Source: Protostelium mycophagum (lineage: Eukaryota > Evosea > Variosea > Protosteliida > Protosteliaceae). From it: a DNA stretch of 25,062 bases. The translations under genes were made by a program, and so were the position numbers. The notes under the pieces are model-generated. The model ran no database searches. It was not told the DNA's origin and saw nothing but the letters and a program-made list of their open reading frames with translations. Location: contig MZNV01002857.1 of assembly GCA_002081555.1 (NCBI GenBank), forward strand, positions 1-25,062. Direction: 5' to 3'. How positions within the stretch are numbered: position 1 is the stretch's first letter; the number at the start of each line of letters is the position of its first letter. Shown in pieces: positions 11,018-21,800 of the stretch.

Positions 11018-11375
11018 ATGAGCAAGCTTGTCGCACAGTTCTTTACAAAGAAGGGATGCACTCTTTGTGTGCCAGCTTTAGAGGCAGTTGAACGAGTGCA
11101 GATGAAGGTGGCGAGCCGTTAGAATGTCGCTAAGATGACAAAGCCAGGTGCCCCTCACGATACAAAAGATGGACATCACACAGAATAGAACACATTGGGA
11201 TCTGTATAAACATGACATTCCAGTCCTTCATATCAATGGCAAAGAGGTGATGTATGATACACCCAAATCATTGTTGATTTCCATTCAGGTCGGACGACAT
11301 CGCTTTACAGACGAACAGATCTATTCTTTTATAGAGAAGGAACACCCAGATGTTCTGAAAGAAATCAATAAATAA
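11018..11375 (+). CDS. glutaredoxin-like small thiol protein
   Basis: Three exons (11018-11107, 11148-11246, 11289-11375) separated by 40- and 42-bp introns give 91 residues. The start FFTKKGCTLCVPALEAV carries a CxxC redox-type motif (GCTLC) at the end of the first strand; the middle has the cis-Pro segment HDIPVLHINGKE, followed by GRHRFTDEQI. This matches the small glutaredoxin-like (DUF836/C5orf63, yeast YDR286C) family with its thioredoxin fold and conserved DIPVxHxNG. Skipping the second intron is needed to restore that ending; reading through it is also open but spoils the family match. Role in thiol redox is inferred from the fold. It lies between condensin and a convergent minus-strand ORF. 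Confidence 0.85.
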
Positions 11376-11484
11376 TGTTACGAGTCATCGCCGCACCTTT
11401 ACGATATAAATGTTTAGACAACCTTCTCTTGGAAAACTCCACTTGGCCGCACAGACAAGGACCTTAATGTGGTTTATTTTTTTG

Positions 11485-11808
11485 TCAATGTCTAAAGGTT
11501 ACGTGCTCATTCTTCATCCACACTGTTGCAAGTGTTTGTTCGAACGAACTTGATACAGAGGCTATTACAGAGGCTGTTATAGAGGCTGTCGGTGCGGTCC
11601 GCAACAATATATCCTCTTGGTCGCTGCTCTTCAAAGACATCACGAACTGGTTCCGACACTTGGTGTTGACGACACGGGAATTACGGTTGTCATAGAAACC
11701 ATATTTTTCATCAAGGTGAGAAGGTTTCCCCAACCACAGACCAAACGGGCGACACATTTGAGAGATGAGCTCACACCTTATTACATAAAGGTCGACCATT
11801 GTGCGGGC
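11485..11808 (-). CDS. unrecognised ORF with a short alanine/serine repeat
   Basis: An open minus-strand frame from ATG at 11808 to a stop at 11485 encodes about 107 residues, with AATAAA shortly after the stop. The middle is polar (LDEKYGFYDNRNSR, then VMSLKSSDQEDILL), and a 12-bp tandem repeat near 11560-11595 encodes TASITASVIASV. A second, shifted frame upstream (ATG near 11870) ends at a possible GTGTGAG donor, so a spliced 5' end is possible. The plus strand also has open stretches here. No family is recognised. Confidence 0.35.
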   Translation of the reverse strand, partial: ARTMVDLYVIRCELISQMCRPFGLWLGKPSHLDEKYGFYDNRNSRVVNTKCRNQFVMSLKSSDQEDILLRTAPTASITASVIASVSSSFEQTLATVWMKNEHVTFRH

Positions 11809-11833
11809 GGTCAGTAACACTGTCACTTCTTGT

Positions 11834-11840
11834 TATATAA
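11834..11840 (+). promoter_or_regulatory. TATA-like box of the receptor kinase gene
   Basis: TATATAA about 95 bp upstream of the receptor kinase ATG. It is the only TATA-like sequence in the short gap to the neighbouring minus-strand ORF. Position is plausible; there is no other evidence. Confidence 0.25.
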
Positions 11841-11931
11841 GTTCGGGGTGTCGTTCGAAACTCCACCGGGTTTGTCATCGTAGGGAGGACATTCCGCAGT
11901 AACCACGCAGCCACACACCACCCCGTATGAG

Positions 11932-14900
11932 ATGATGAGAAGAGTGTTCTTGTTGACTCTGGTATTATATTTGATCAAGGCAGACGTGTTGAGTGGTTTA
12001 AGAGACCTCTATAAAGCCACTGGAGGTATGCACTTTGGTGATCACCATCACTTTCGTGAACCACTTCTGGCGATTCTCCTTTCGTTTCGAACGGTAAAAT
12101 GAAATGTTCAGGTGATGATTGGAAGAATAATACCGGGTGGTCAGGACAAGATCACTGCCAATTCTATGGTGTTGAATGTACCACCTTCTCCATCTTGAAG
12201 ATCGTCAAAGTCGATCTCACCAACAATAACCTCGTCGGTTCGCTACCCACCACTCTGACCTTCCCAATCGTATCCCTCAACCTCGGCTTCAACAGTCTGT
12301 CAGGCCCCATTCCTGCAGAACTCTTCACACAACCATACTTCTCTGCATTCAATGCAAGCAACAATCAATTCACAGGTGAATTGTATGTAGATGATGAGAT
12401 TGACGCATAGCAGGGACAATGCCCGCCAACATCAAGACAGCAACATATCTTCGGCTTCTAAACGTCTCGAATAACCTGTTAGGAGGGCAGGTGAAGATAC
12501 ATCCATCTGCTGGGATCATTTCGATCATTTTAATGATTTAATTGATGGATTAACAGATTCCTGATCTATCTTCTCTTGCTATTTTAGAAGGGTTAGACCT
12601 CAGCTGCAACCGTTTCTTTGGTTTGTATGAGAATAAAAGTTGACACGAGTGTGACGTTTGACAGGTCAGATACCTGACATGTTTGGGAGGATGCCAAACT
12701 TGCAATACGTGGACCTCAACAGTAACACTTTAGAGGGTCCTCTGCCGGCGTCTTTAGGAGGACTCTCGAGTGAGTATTTTTTCGCGTTTGTTAACGTGAG
12801 AGTGTGCGGTACGCAACCGTGAATACCGCAAGTTTTCGTTATGCATAGCATCTGACACAACGACAGATCTACTATATCTCGATGTCAATGGCAACCATCT
12901 CACCGGAGAGATCCCCAGTTCATGGAACCAAATGCCATCTGTACAGTACGTCTACAACTCGTCACGTTCTTCTCTCAATTTTTACAGATACTTGTCCATT
13001 TTCAGTAACATATTGACTGGAGGTAAGTGTTGCCTGCCGTCTACAACGATCGTGATTATTTATTTTGTGCAGAAGTTGGGGGTCTCGTCGCCGGTCTTCG
13101 TGCTATTCAACTTTTAGACTTGAGCATCAATGGGTGAGTGAAATTTCCGTGAAATTTCATGGAGAATTCACTGATCTCATTAGATTTTCTGGAGTTCTAC
13201 CTGAAATTTCACACCTGCCAAACTTGGTATTTCTCCGTGTTCACGCGAATGATTTTCAGGGAAATATTCCACAGAGTAAGACATCTCACCACGACGTCTT
13301 CACTCTTTTTCTGACCTTATGACAGGCTACTACAACGCGTCGAATTTGGTCTTGCTCCAAATCAACAATAATAACCTGACAGGAATTGTGGAGGACTTGT
13401 CAGCATTGAAGAATCTCCGGATATTGTATTTATCCCAGAATAATGTGAATTTTCCGTGAATTTTCCGGACTCATTTCTACAGTTTTATGGATCTCTACCA
13501 GCAGGAGTGTCTCGCATGCCATCGATAGAGGTAACCAGCACAAGATATCAGACAATTTTATTTGTGATTTTCACTTTTCCTGGAAATTTCCACACCATAA
13601 TCCCTTAGCTCTCTCAGGTTCTCAATCTACAACACAACGAATTTTCCGGGAATATTCCGGTCGAATACGTTAATATCCCGACACTTACGCAGCTCAATCT
13701 GGCTGACAATCACTTGAACGGCACTCTGGCACCCATCACGAATAATACGAACCTTCGTTTGTTGTCTGTCAACAACAACCAGCTGTCAGGACTTTTACGC
13801 CTGGGGAATGTCACCGCCGCCATGCAGACACTTGACGTCTCCAACAATATGTTCTACGGAACGGTGGAGCCCGACCTGCTGTCCCCACTCATGTGAGTGG
13901 AGCTGTGCGATATCACCGTTGTAGATGCTGAAATTTCGCAGAAATTTAGTGTTCCTCGACTTGAGCCGCAACCGCTTCACTGGGCCGATTTCTAGTCGTT
14001 TTGCAGCCTTCTCACCCGTCACATTTATAGACATGTCCTTCAACAGCTTCACTGGACAGCTCTCTGCCAACATCCAATACCTCACATCCATCACTTATGC
14101 ATATTTCAAGTGAGATTTCGATGAAATTTCGTGGACTTCGGTGAGATTTCGTGGAAATGTCTGAATATTACAGCAACAATAATTTGACCGGATACATTCC
14201 ACTTCCTATAGCTTTTTTGTCAAAGTTGGTCGAGGTATTTATTTTAAAATTCATAAAAAGTTCGGATTTCTTAGATGCTGAATACTTACGAGGTGGATTT
14301 GTCCTACAACCACATCGGTGGCAGCATCCCGTCACTTGCGGGTCTCGTGTCTCTACAAACAGTACGTCTCGACTACAACCAGCTCACCGGGGACCTCCCC
14401 CCCACCCTTGCCGTTCTACAATCGCTGACTTGGGCATCACTGAGCCACAACCAGCTGAGCGCGCGGGATCTAACCCCCTTCACTTTTATAACACACCTCG
14501 ACTATCTCGATGTAGCAAGTAAGTGTTTCATTTCTTTAAAACATCGTAAAATTCGAAGAAAATTCGGGGATATTGTTTCGTCATCATCATTGAGATGAGA
14601 AGAGATGACGTATATGTACGTATGATGACGTCATCAACAGATAATTTGATTAGTACGGAAATCCCGGCGGCAATAGGAAACCTTGAGGTGCGCCATCTAC
14701 AACGCTTTGATTATAAATCTCATTAAAAATATACAGCAACTCAATACACTTGACCTGTCAGGCAACCAGATGTGAGTGCCATTTTGACATTTTTGACATA
14801 TTGACGGGTTGTAGATACGGAAATATTCCACCAGAGTTGGGGACGATCCGAAGCCTCAAGACTTTGAACTTGCGCAACAACAATTTGGCTGGACCGGTAT

Positions 14901-17900
14901 ATCTTCTTTATAAAAAAATTTGTCGTATTCTTGTCGACAAAAATATATTTTAATGATTATTAAATACGATAGGTCCCACCGATTTTTTGTGACCTGACAT
15001 TCTTGGACTTGAGTAATAACAGCCTGTCTGGAGGTAACGTCTTTAATACATTTATTTTTAATCTTCCAGGTGTCGATTTCGTCTCTACGTTATCTTCGGT
15101 GGCAAGTCTAAACCTCAGGTGAATATCCTCGTTTTTTATATTAGAAAGTTTTTTTATATTAGAAAGTTTTTTTTAAATCTTTTTTTATGTAAAATTTTTT
15201 ATCTGAAATTTTTTTTTGCAAAAAAAAATTCAAGAATAAAAATGAATCCTTATTTAATATTTTTTTGGCAGTCGATATTCACAAAAAAATCTCAACAATA
15301 AAATGAATCTTTGCAGCGATAATGACTTTACGGGGAATATGCCCAGCATCTCAAGTCTTTCAAAGTTGGTAAAGATGGATATCAGCAATAACAACTTGCT
15401 GAGGTGCGTAAACCATTATCTCCAATACGTAACTCGAAATCCCATTGAAATTTCATCCAGTTTGCCGCCGAATTTCAACTCACAGGTGTTATTAGAAGTG
15501 TTAGATGCCAGTGGAAATCCAAATATGATCGGAGAAATCGGGTCACTTGATGCTTCCACCCACCCACTGTTGTCCACATTGAATTTACGCGGGAATTTAC
15601 TCAACAATGCCAGCAACATCGGAATGATCAGCAACTTGACGTGAGTGTGAAATTTCAGTGAATTTTCGAGTCGAAATTTCGTGGAAATTCCGACGAATCT
15701 GGGCTGAGCATTCGTTCCAGGAACTGCGATTTTCGCGGGAATAACTTCACTTGTCCAATACCACAAGTAACCTATTTTAATTGTAAAGCGTCCTGCAAAA
15801 CATACGACTTCCAGTCTCAAAAATTCCGAGTTGTCCTGTCACAGCCCTCTGGGGGTTCGGTACGTCTACAACGAGACCAACTACGAGGATTGAATTTTCA
15901 CAGAATTTTCTTCAAAATCTAGCACAGTTTGGAAACTTGGATCCCGAGCGTCTCAGTTATACTGGCTCATCATGTAACTCCAACTCCTCATTCTTGAAAT
16001 TAAAAAAAATAAATCCCCTTTAATGATCAAAATAAAATGAAATTTGATGGTTGTAGATGGAACACAATTGGACGTCTCGGTCGCCGGTCCCGCAAAAAAC
16101 GCTCGTCGTCAGAGCACAACATCACAAAACAATGCACCCTCATCATCATTTTTTATATATAGCTTGATAGACACACAAGAAAGATCTCAACTTCCCGAAA
16201 CACTTCCCATCGCGAAGATTGTGAGCATTTATTTTAAGTTTAAATTCATTTCATATAATTTATTTTTGTTTCATTTTAATCTTAATTTAATTTAATTATT
16301 TGGTGTGGCGAGACCATCAACTTTAAAAATTCAAGTTATTGATATTTTTATATATTATCAATAGTTTTTTGTTGAAATTTCAATGACTTATTCAGGTATA
16401 TCCGATCCCGCCAGACACGGTCACGGCCAAGATTGTTGGCAGCGTCATCGGTGTATTTGTCTTCTTAATGATTGTGTGCATTGTAGCTTTCATCCTCTAT
16501 AGACATCACAGAAAAGTCAAGAAGAAGTAGGAGATTTATTTTAAATTTAAATTTTAAGTTTGAAATTTAAAATTTAAATTTGAAATTTAAAATTTAAATT
16601 TGAAAAATAAAATTTGTGGATTTTTCATTCGTAATTTCTGACACATGTCAGTCACCAGCTCAAGGCAATGAGACAAGCTATGGACAGACTTTTACTGGAA
16701 AATGTCACAGTACAATCCGTCATAGGTGCTGGTGCTTTTGGACAGGTGTTCAAGGGCGAATGGTGACATCTCATTTTTCAATCACTCGCTATCAAACTGT
16801 CTGTTGATGACGTCATCATACGTACATACGTCATCTCTCTTCATCTCGATGATGATGACGAAACAATATCCCCGAATTTTCTTCGAATTTTACTCATCAT
16901 AAAAGGAACGGTACTCTGGTGGCATTAAAAGGTCTAAAAATTCAAAATGCCGCAGAAGACCTACATTTCAAGGAAGAGATTCTACTTATGCAGTACGTTA
17001 TGCCATCTACAACGATGTAGACTGAAATATTCCAGGAAATTGAATCACCCCAACGTGGTCAGACTCCTCGGAGTGCATCTCATGAACAACGGGATGTTGT
17101 ACATGGTGAGGGGAATCTTCTGTTTTTAGATTCAGGGCGTGTCGACAATCTACAACGAAGTGTGATGACGTCAACAGGTTACGGAGTATGCTGAGAACGG
17201 TTCTCTGGACAGTTTTCTCCATGACAGATCAAAAACAGATCTGCTTCAAAGTGACGATTTACTCAAAATGGCTTTGGATGTTGGTGAGTTTTCCTTGAAA
17301 ATTCGACGAAATTTCCAAGAAAAATCTCGACACAGTTTTGAATTTTTGACAGCCAGAGGAATGATGTATCTACAATCAAAATCTGTCATCCACAGGTGAT
17401 CAGATCACGAATTCTCGCCGAAATCTCCCTGAATTTTCGCAGAGATTTAGCCGTTCGAAACCTCCTCCTGGACGAGTCTTTCAGAGTCAAGGTGAAGATC
17501 TTCCATCTACAACCAGCCACTCACATTCGCAGATCGCAGATTTCGGGCTTAGCAGGGAGGACTCTGTCTACAGTGCCAGGGGCTCAGCCATTCCATACAG
17601 ATGGGCCGCCCCCGAAGTCATCATGCAACACGTCAGCTCCAGTCAAAGTGACGTGTGGTCATTCGGAGTTACGGTGAGTTTCATTCTTTTGGAATTAAAA
17701 TTCTCTGATTTTTTGACGAATTTTAGGTTTGGGAGATCTTCACTTTTGGTCAAGGTGATTTTTTTTCAAAAAAAAATATTGAAATGAAAAATAAAAAATA
17801 TACAAACGAAAAAAATCTAAAAATATTGAAATAAAAAAATTCTAAAATTAAATAAGACAATATTGAAATGAAGTATGGAAATAAAATATTAAAATAAAAA

Positions 17901-18804
17901 TAGTAATAAAATATTGAAATAAAAAGATAAACAATATTGAAATTAGAATTAAATAAAATAGTGCCATATCGACTATTAACAAACAAAGAAGTCGCTGAAA
18001 AGGTAAATAAAATTTAATTTCATCCGAAATTCAAATCGAAATTTCTCCAGCAAAAAATGATCTTGAATATTCCCTGAAAATTCTACAGGTGCCCGGAGGT
18101 CTAATTTTAGAACAGCCTGACAGGTGTCCCCCCGCTATGTGGGAGATTCTCCTCGATTGTTGGAGGAAAAATCCAGATGACAGAACAACCTTCTCGAAGA
18201 TCCACAAGACCATGGGAGAGTTATTTGGAAACAGACTCCGACTACCCAGTCTACTCAATAGGGGGTGAGAAATTTCGTCGAAAATTCACAAAGATTTGTA
18301 CCACTTTTCCCGTGTACATTTGGTGCCAAAAATAACCTGAATTTTCATTGAAATTTCTTAGAGAAGCACCCACATCCGGTGTATACCACAACAACGAAAG
18401 ACGTGAGGGGTATAAGACTTTGAGACATCCTGACCCCGTAGGTCTCACACCCGTCACACCGAGACTCCCCACTGCTGAAGTCGTGAGCGGTCAATACGAG
18501 ACGGATTCCACCTCCTCTATCGAGCCCATCGTCTATGAGACACCAGACCCGCATGATCGTGAAGATGATGAGGCTCACTATGTTCTTGTCACAGGACCTA
18601 TGGGGAGGTAAGATTTATTTCACATCCTCGTGGGGCTGCAAAGACTTGTGGCTTTTCGGATTACATCAATCAATCAATGCAATGTGCGAGCACTAACACG
18701 ACCAATACTTGTGGATGATGTTTTTCCAACTTCAAATGACTGACACAAACAGTCCAACAGTGGAGATACCTCTGGAGCAAATCTATTCCTTATCTCCAGT
18801 GTGA
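11932..18804 (+). CDS. leucine-rich-repeat receptor tyrosine kinase
   Basis: Thirty-eight exons close in phase to 1318 residues. Exon starts: 11932, 12112, 12414, 12557, 12665, 12867, 12988, 13073, 13184, 13326, 13483, 13618, 13942, 14174, 14275, 14641, 14737, 14815, 14973, 15070, 15317, 15461, 15721, 15928, 16057, 16396, 16652, 16906, 17036, 17178, 17353, 17443, 17533, 17727, 17962, 18089, 18362, 18753. A signal peptide (MMRRVFLLTLVLYLIKA) is followed by an LRR N-cap (DDWKNNTGW) and about twenty plant-type LRRs (LxLxxNxLxGxIP). A serine-rich stalk and a single helix at 905-927 come next. The kinase (about 955-1215) has G-loop GAGAFGQVFKGEW, VALK (K981), catalytic HRDLAVRN (1074-1081), DFG (1094-1096), activation-loop Y1104, IPYRWAAPE and SDVWSFGV. 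HRDLAxRN plus IPxRW are tyrosine-kinase, not TKL, signatures. The tail (1220-1318) has six tyrosines. The last exon uses a GTAAG donor at 18608; reading through would stop at 18611. Ligand is unknown. Confidence 0.9.
14546..14640 (+). mobile_element. intronic GT...AG element, copy A (forward)
   Basis: This 95-bp segment makes up the 3' four-fifths of receptor-kinase intron 15 (14519-14640) and ends exactly at its splice acceptor. Its reverse complement recurs at 16801-16893 with about three substitutions and one 2-bp indel. The element begins GTAAAATTCG and ends GTCATCAACAG, so it has intron-like ends of its own. Similarity may run some bases past the acceptor into exon 16, which would make this copy the donor. 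Confidence 0.75.
16527..16615 (+). repeat. AT minisatellite in an intron
   Basis: The intron after the transmembrane exon contains several imperfect copies of a roughly 22-bp unit built from AAATTTAAATTTGAAATTTAA. Each copy is nearly self-complementary. Nothing coding is seen. Confidence 0.5.
16801..16893 (-). mobile_element. intronic GT...AG element, copy B (inverted)
   Basis: This is the inverted copy of 14546-14640, inside receptor-kinase intron 27 (16763-16905), between the G-loop exon and the exon with the catalytic lysine. Its own splice-like ends point the wrong way, so the host intron uses separate GTGAC and AAAAG borders. It includes the TGACGTCA word (16808-16815). Confidence 0.75.
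17755..17961 (+). repeat. A-rich intron with repeated AATATTGAAAT
   Basis: The intron 17755-17961 of the receptor kinase is more than 80% A+T and carries several copies of AATATTGAAAT or close variants on a poly-A background. It is among the longest introns of this gene and sits inside the kinase domain. It looks like local slippage expansion. Confidence 0.5.
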
Positions 18805-18813
18805 ATTATTGTG

Positions 18814-18819
18814 AATAAA
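18814..18819 (+). terminator. poly(A) signal AATAAA
   Basis: AATAAA ten bases after the receptor-kinase stop codon that uses the extra last exon. It supports that stop over the read-through TAA at 18609-18611. Confidence 0.5.
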
Positions 18820-18883
18820 GATGAAACTATTTCAACACCCTCTAAGTGCTAACAATCGATCTTTGCCTCCATATTGTTTCAGA

Positions 18884-21800
18884 ATGAGATTCCCATCTCT
18901 CATTGATTTCTGCATGGTCAGGAATGTCGACACATCCTTCTGGAATGTCGACACGGTGTGGGACATTTCAAGTTGAATCTTGGACGAAATTCGGCGAAAT
19001 TCAGAACGTTTTTCGAGCTGGTGCAGCAGCACCACCACCAATTCGCGTCCTCCTTCAATTTTCTGACGAAGGGAGACAGTTACATAAAGTGAGCAGGTTC
19101 TTTGTGATGTATGGATATGGAGGCTGATAAATGGGCAGCGCCATACATTGTTATGGATACAGGAGACGATTTTGGACACTATAGCAGGATACCTGCACCA
19201 AGAATGACGACAGATACGCTGAAGATTGTGGTCGTAGGAGACCAACAAGTGGGGAAAATTAGCATTGTGGACCGCTTTGCAGTAAGGGGAATCGACTTCG
19301 TTATAGTGTAACGAACAACTTTTCTAAACTCTTTCAGTCTGGTGTATTTCCAGGTCATCGCAGTGGTCTTGGCTTCGATGCAGTAAGTGTCTGAGTGATC
19401 GCGAGTACATCTTCTTTGGTTAACTTCAACAGCGCACAAAGATCATGGACATCAATGGAAGAACGGTCACGCTCGAAATTGTATCCTGATGATGGATTTT
19501 CCATTTTTCCTTGAAATGAAATCCTTGACCTCTAAAAGCTCGTTCCTTCTGGCCATCCCGCCTACAGAAACGTTGCCAGCAGCTACTTTAGAAGGTCTCA
19601 TGCGGTGATGTTTGTGTATGATGCCTCAAAGAAGAAGGGATTCGAGGAACTTTACGCCTGGGTGACGTCATTCGAACAAAACGTGGGCGACAAAAGCACA
19701 CCCAGAATATTACTCGCCAACAAAGTAAGTGCTTTTCCATCAGTTTTACAAAGACTTTGGATTATTTTGGCGCGAAAAACATGCCACTCGGCAGCCATCA
19801 CGGTTATAACCGTAAAGCTCTGCGGTTTGAAAAGTCGCTGAAAATTCCAGAGTGATATAAAGAAGAAAAAAATCAAGGACGAGCAGGTCAAGGTAAAAAT
19901 TTATTTTATAGACATATACTTCTGAAGACTCCAAATCTCTTGCACGCTAAAAGCCGTGTCTGTTTCGTGATCTTACCGCATACATCGAGTGTTTCAAATT
20001 TTTGAAAATTTGAATTTTCCAGGAATTTTTAGACCGGTACAATATGCCGATGCTGGAAGTTTCGGCGAAATCGGATACGAACATACAAGAAGCCTTCCAA
20101 AACGTTGCCACTGCCGCATTCAACAGGTGACGTCATCATTCGTCATCTTCTTGGCGAGATTCTGAAACCTAAAAATACATTTTCATCATCTTTTCGGTTG
20201 TTGTAGAAGGCAGATGTGTAATCGCAGAATCTCAAACATGCGAGTTTCCCGCGATTATTTTTCCACATACATTTTTCGCGTCCGAAAAACATCTCACGTT
20301 TACAGACTAGTGAAATCACTGTCTACAAATACTTTATCCTCCGGTTACCGCGACCCGGCACCTTCCTTAAGCTCACAGCTTAACGTGCCTTATGACCACC
20401 CAAGCCACACGAGTGACCCGGGGTCACGGCAACCGTCGTCGCATAGCAGTGAAAACGCCATAAACACCGTAAAATCACATAATAACGGCAATCTACAACA
20501 CAATCTACAACAGAACGTACAAAACGTGCAGAATGTTCAGGGAAATTGGGGCACGCTAAGGAACGAGATGAACACGTTAAGAAGTCATGACAGAAACCAC
20601 GATTCGCTTAGAGGTCATGACACATTAAGAAGTAATGATGGTCATCACATGCTAAACACCATCACACAACCACATCCTGTCTACAACAACCAGTTCGCGA
20701 TGTCTTACACCACTAGCACGCACACCCAGGTGAGAAGATTTTCCCGCCAAAAAACCTTTTTTAAATTTCAAAAGATCCCGGTGATGAATTCAAATTTAAA
20801 TACGCCAAATATGAGCAGTCAAGGCGTTTCCCCGCGTTCCAGTTTGGAGCCACAGACTGTTTCACAGAATTTTCCTCACAATTTCTCCGAAAATTACGAG
20901 AATATTCCGGTGAGCGATGTTCTATTTTTAGAATGGTATTTCATGCGAAAAGATGAATTGGATCAGCGTCTCTTGAAGATTTATCTCATTTTATCGCAAA
21001 AGATGTACGTAAAAGTAGTACAAGGCGACTTGTTGTGGTGGCTCCGCCCCTTGTGATTACTAAAAATAAAATGAATTCATCTTATAAAATCGGCCGTCTA
21101 CAATAGGTCTTCATTTATATTTTTATATCTCATAAATACATTCCAAATGACAGTTACCGCAAACTAGAAACCGCAACTGGTCTCATAATGATGACGTGTG
21201 ATGACGTCATCAGGTATCCGTACAACAACAGTTGAAAAGGTTGAGCGATGACAACAAAAGGCTGCGCGAAGAGAACGAAATGTTGATGCGAGAGGTGCAA
21301 AAAAATTCTGAGCTGGGGGCGCAGTTGAAGGCGGTTCAGGACGAGAACAAATCGTTGCAGACGGTAAGTGGCAGGTTGTAGATGAGATATATTAAACTAT
21401 TTCAGATGATTTGGACGGAGAGAAGCCGGGTCGCTGAGGTATACGAAGAAATTTTATTTTAAGCTTGGAAAAAATTAAATTTTAATTTAGATTTTTAATT
21501 TAGATTTTTAATTTAGATTTTTAATTTAGATTTTTAATTTGAAAAAATCTTATACGGACATTTTCTGAGAATTTTCAGGCACAAAAACAATACCAAGAGG
21601 TTGTGACCAGTTTGAACAGCCAACTACAACGGGCCAGAAACGACAAACTCGCACAGACTATCGCAGAAAGTAGAGGGAAGTTGACAGATGACGTCATCTT
21701 TGACGCTCATGACCGGTCACGTGTCACACTACAGGAGGTCTTGGGGGGTGGCGGTTCGGGGGCTCGGATTTATAAGGCATCATTCGCTGGTGAGTGTCTA

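Noticed and set aside
18608-18611. Stop codon of the receptor kinase at 18609-18611
   Set aside because: The same bases form a GTAAG donor. A phase-matched exon at 18753-18804 follows and is succeeded by AATAAA, so the longer tail is preferred, though both forms could exist.
18832-19248. 138-codon minus-strand ORF
   Set aside because: It is antisense to the first exons of the GTPase-kinase gene, shows no recognisable motif and has an atypical composition.
20247-20310. Possible intron (GTTTCCCGCG...TTTACAG) in the linker of the GTPase-kinase
   Set aside because: Removing it shifts the frame and leads to an early stop. Leaving it in keeps a 174-codon open exon.
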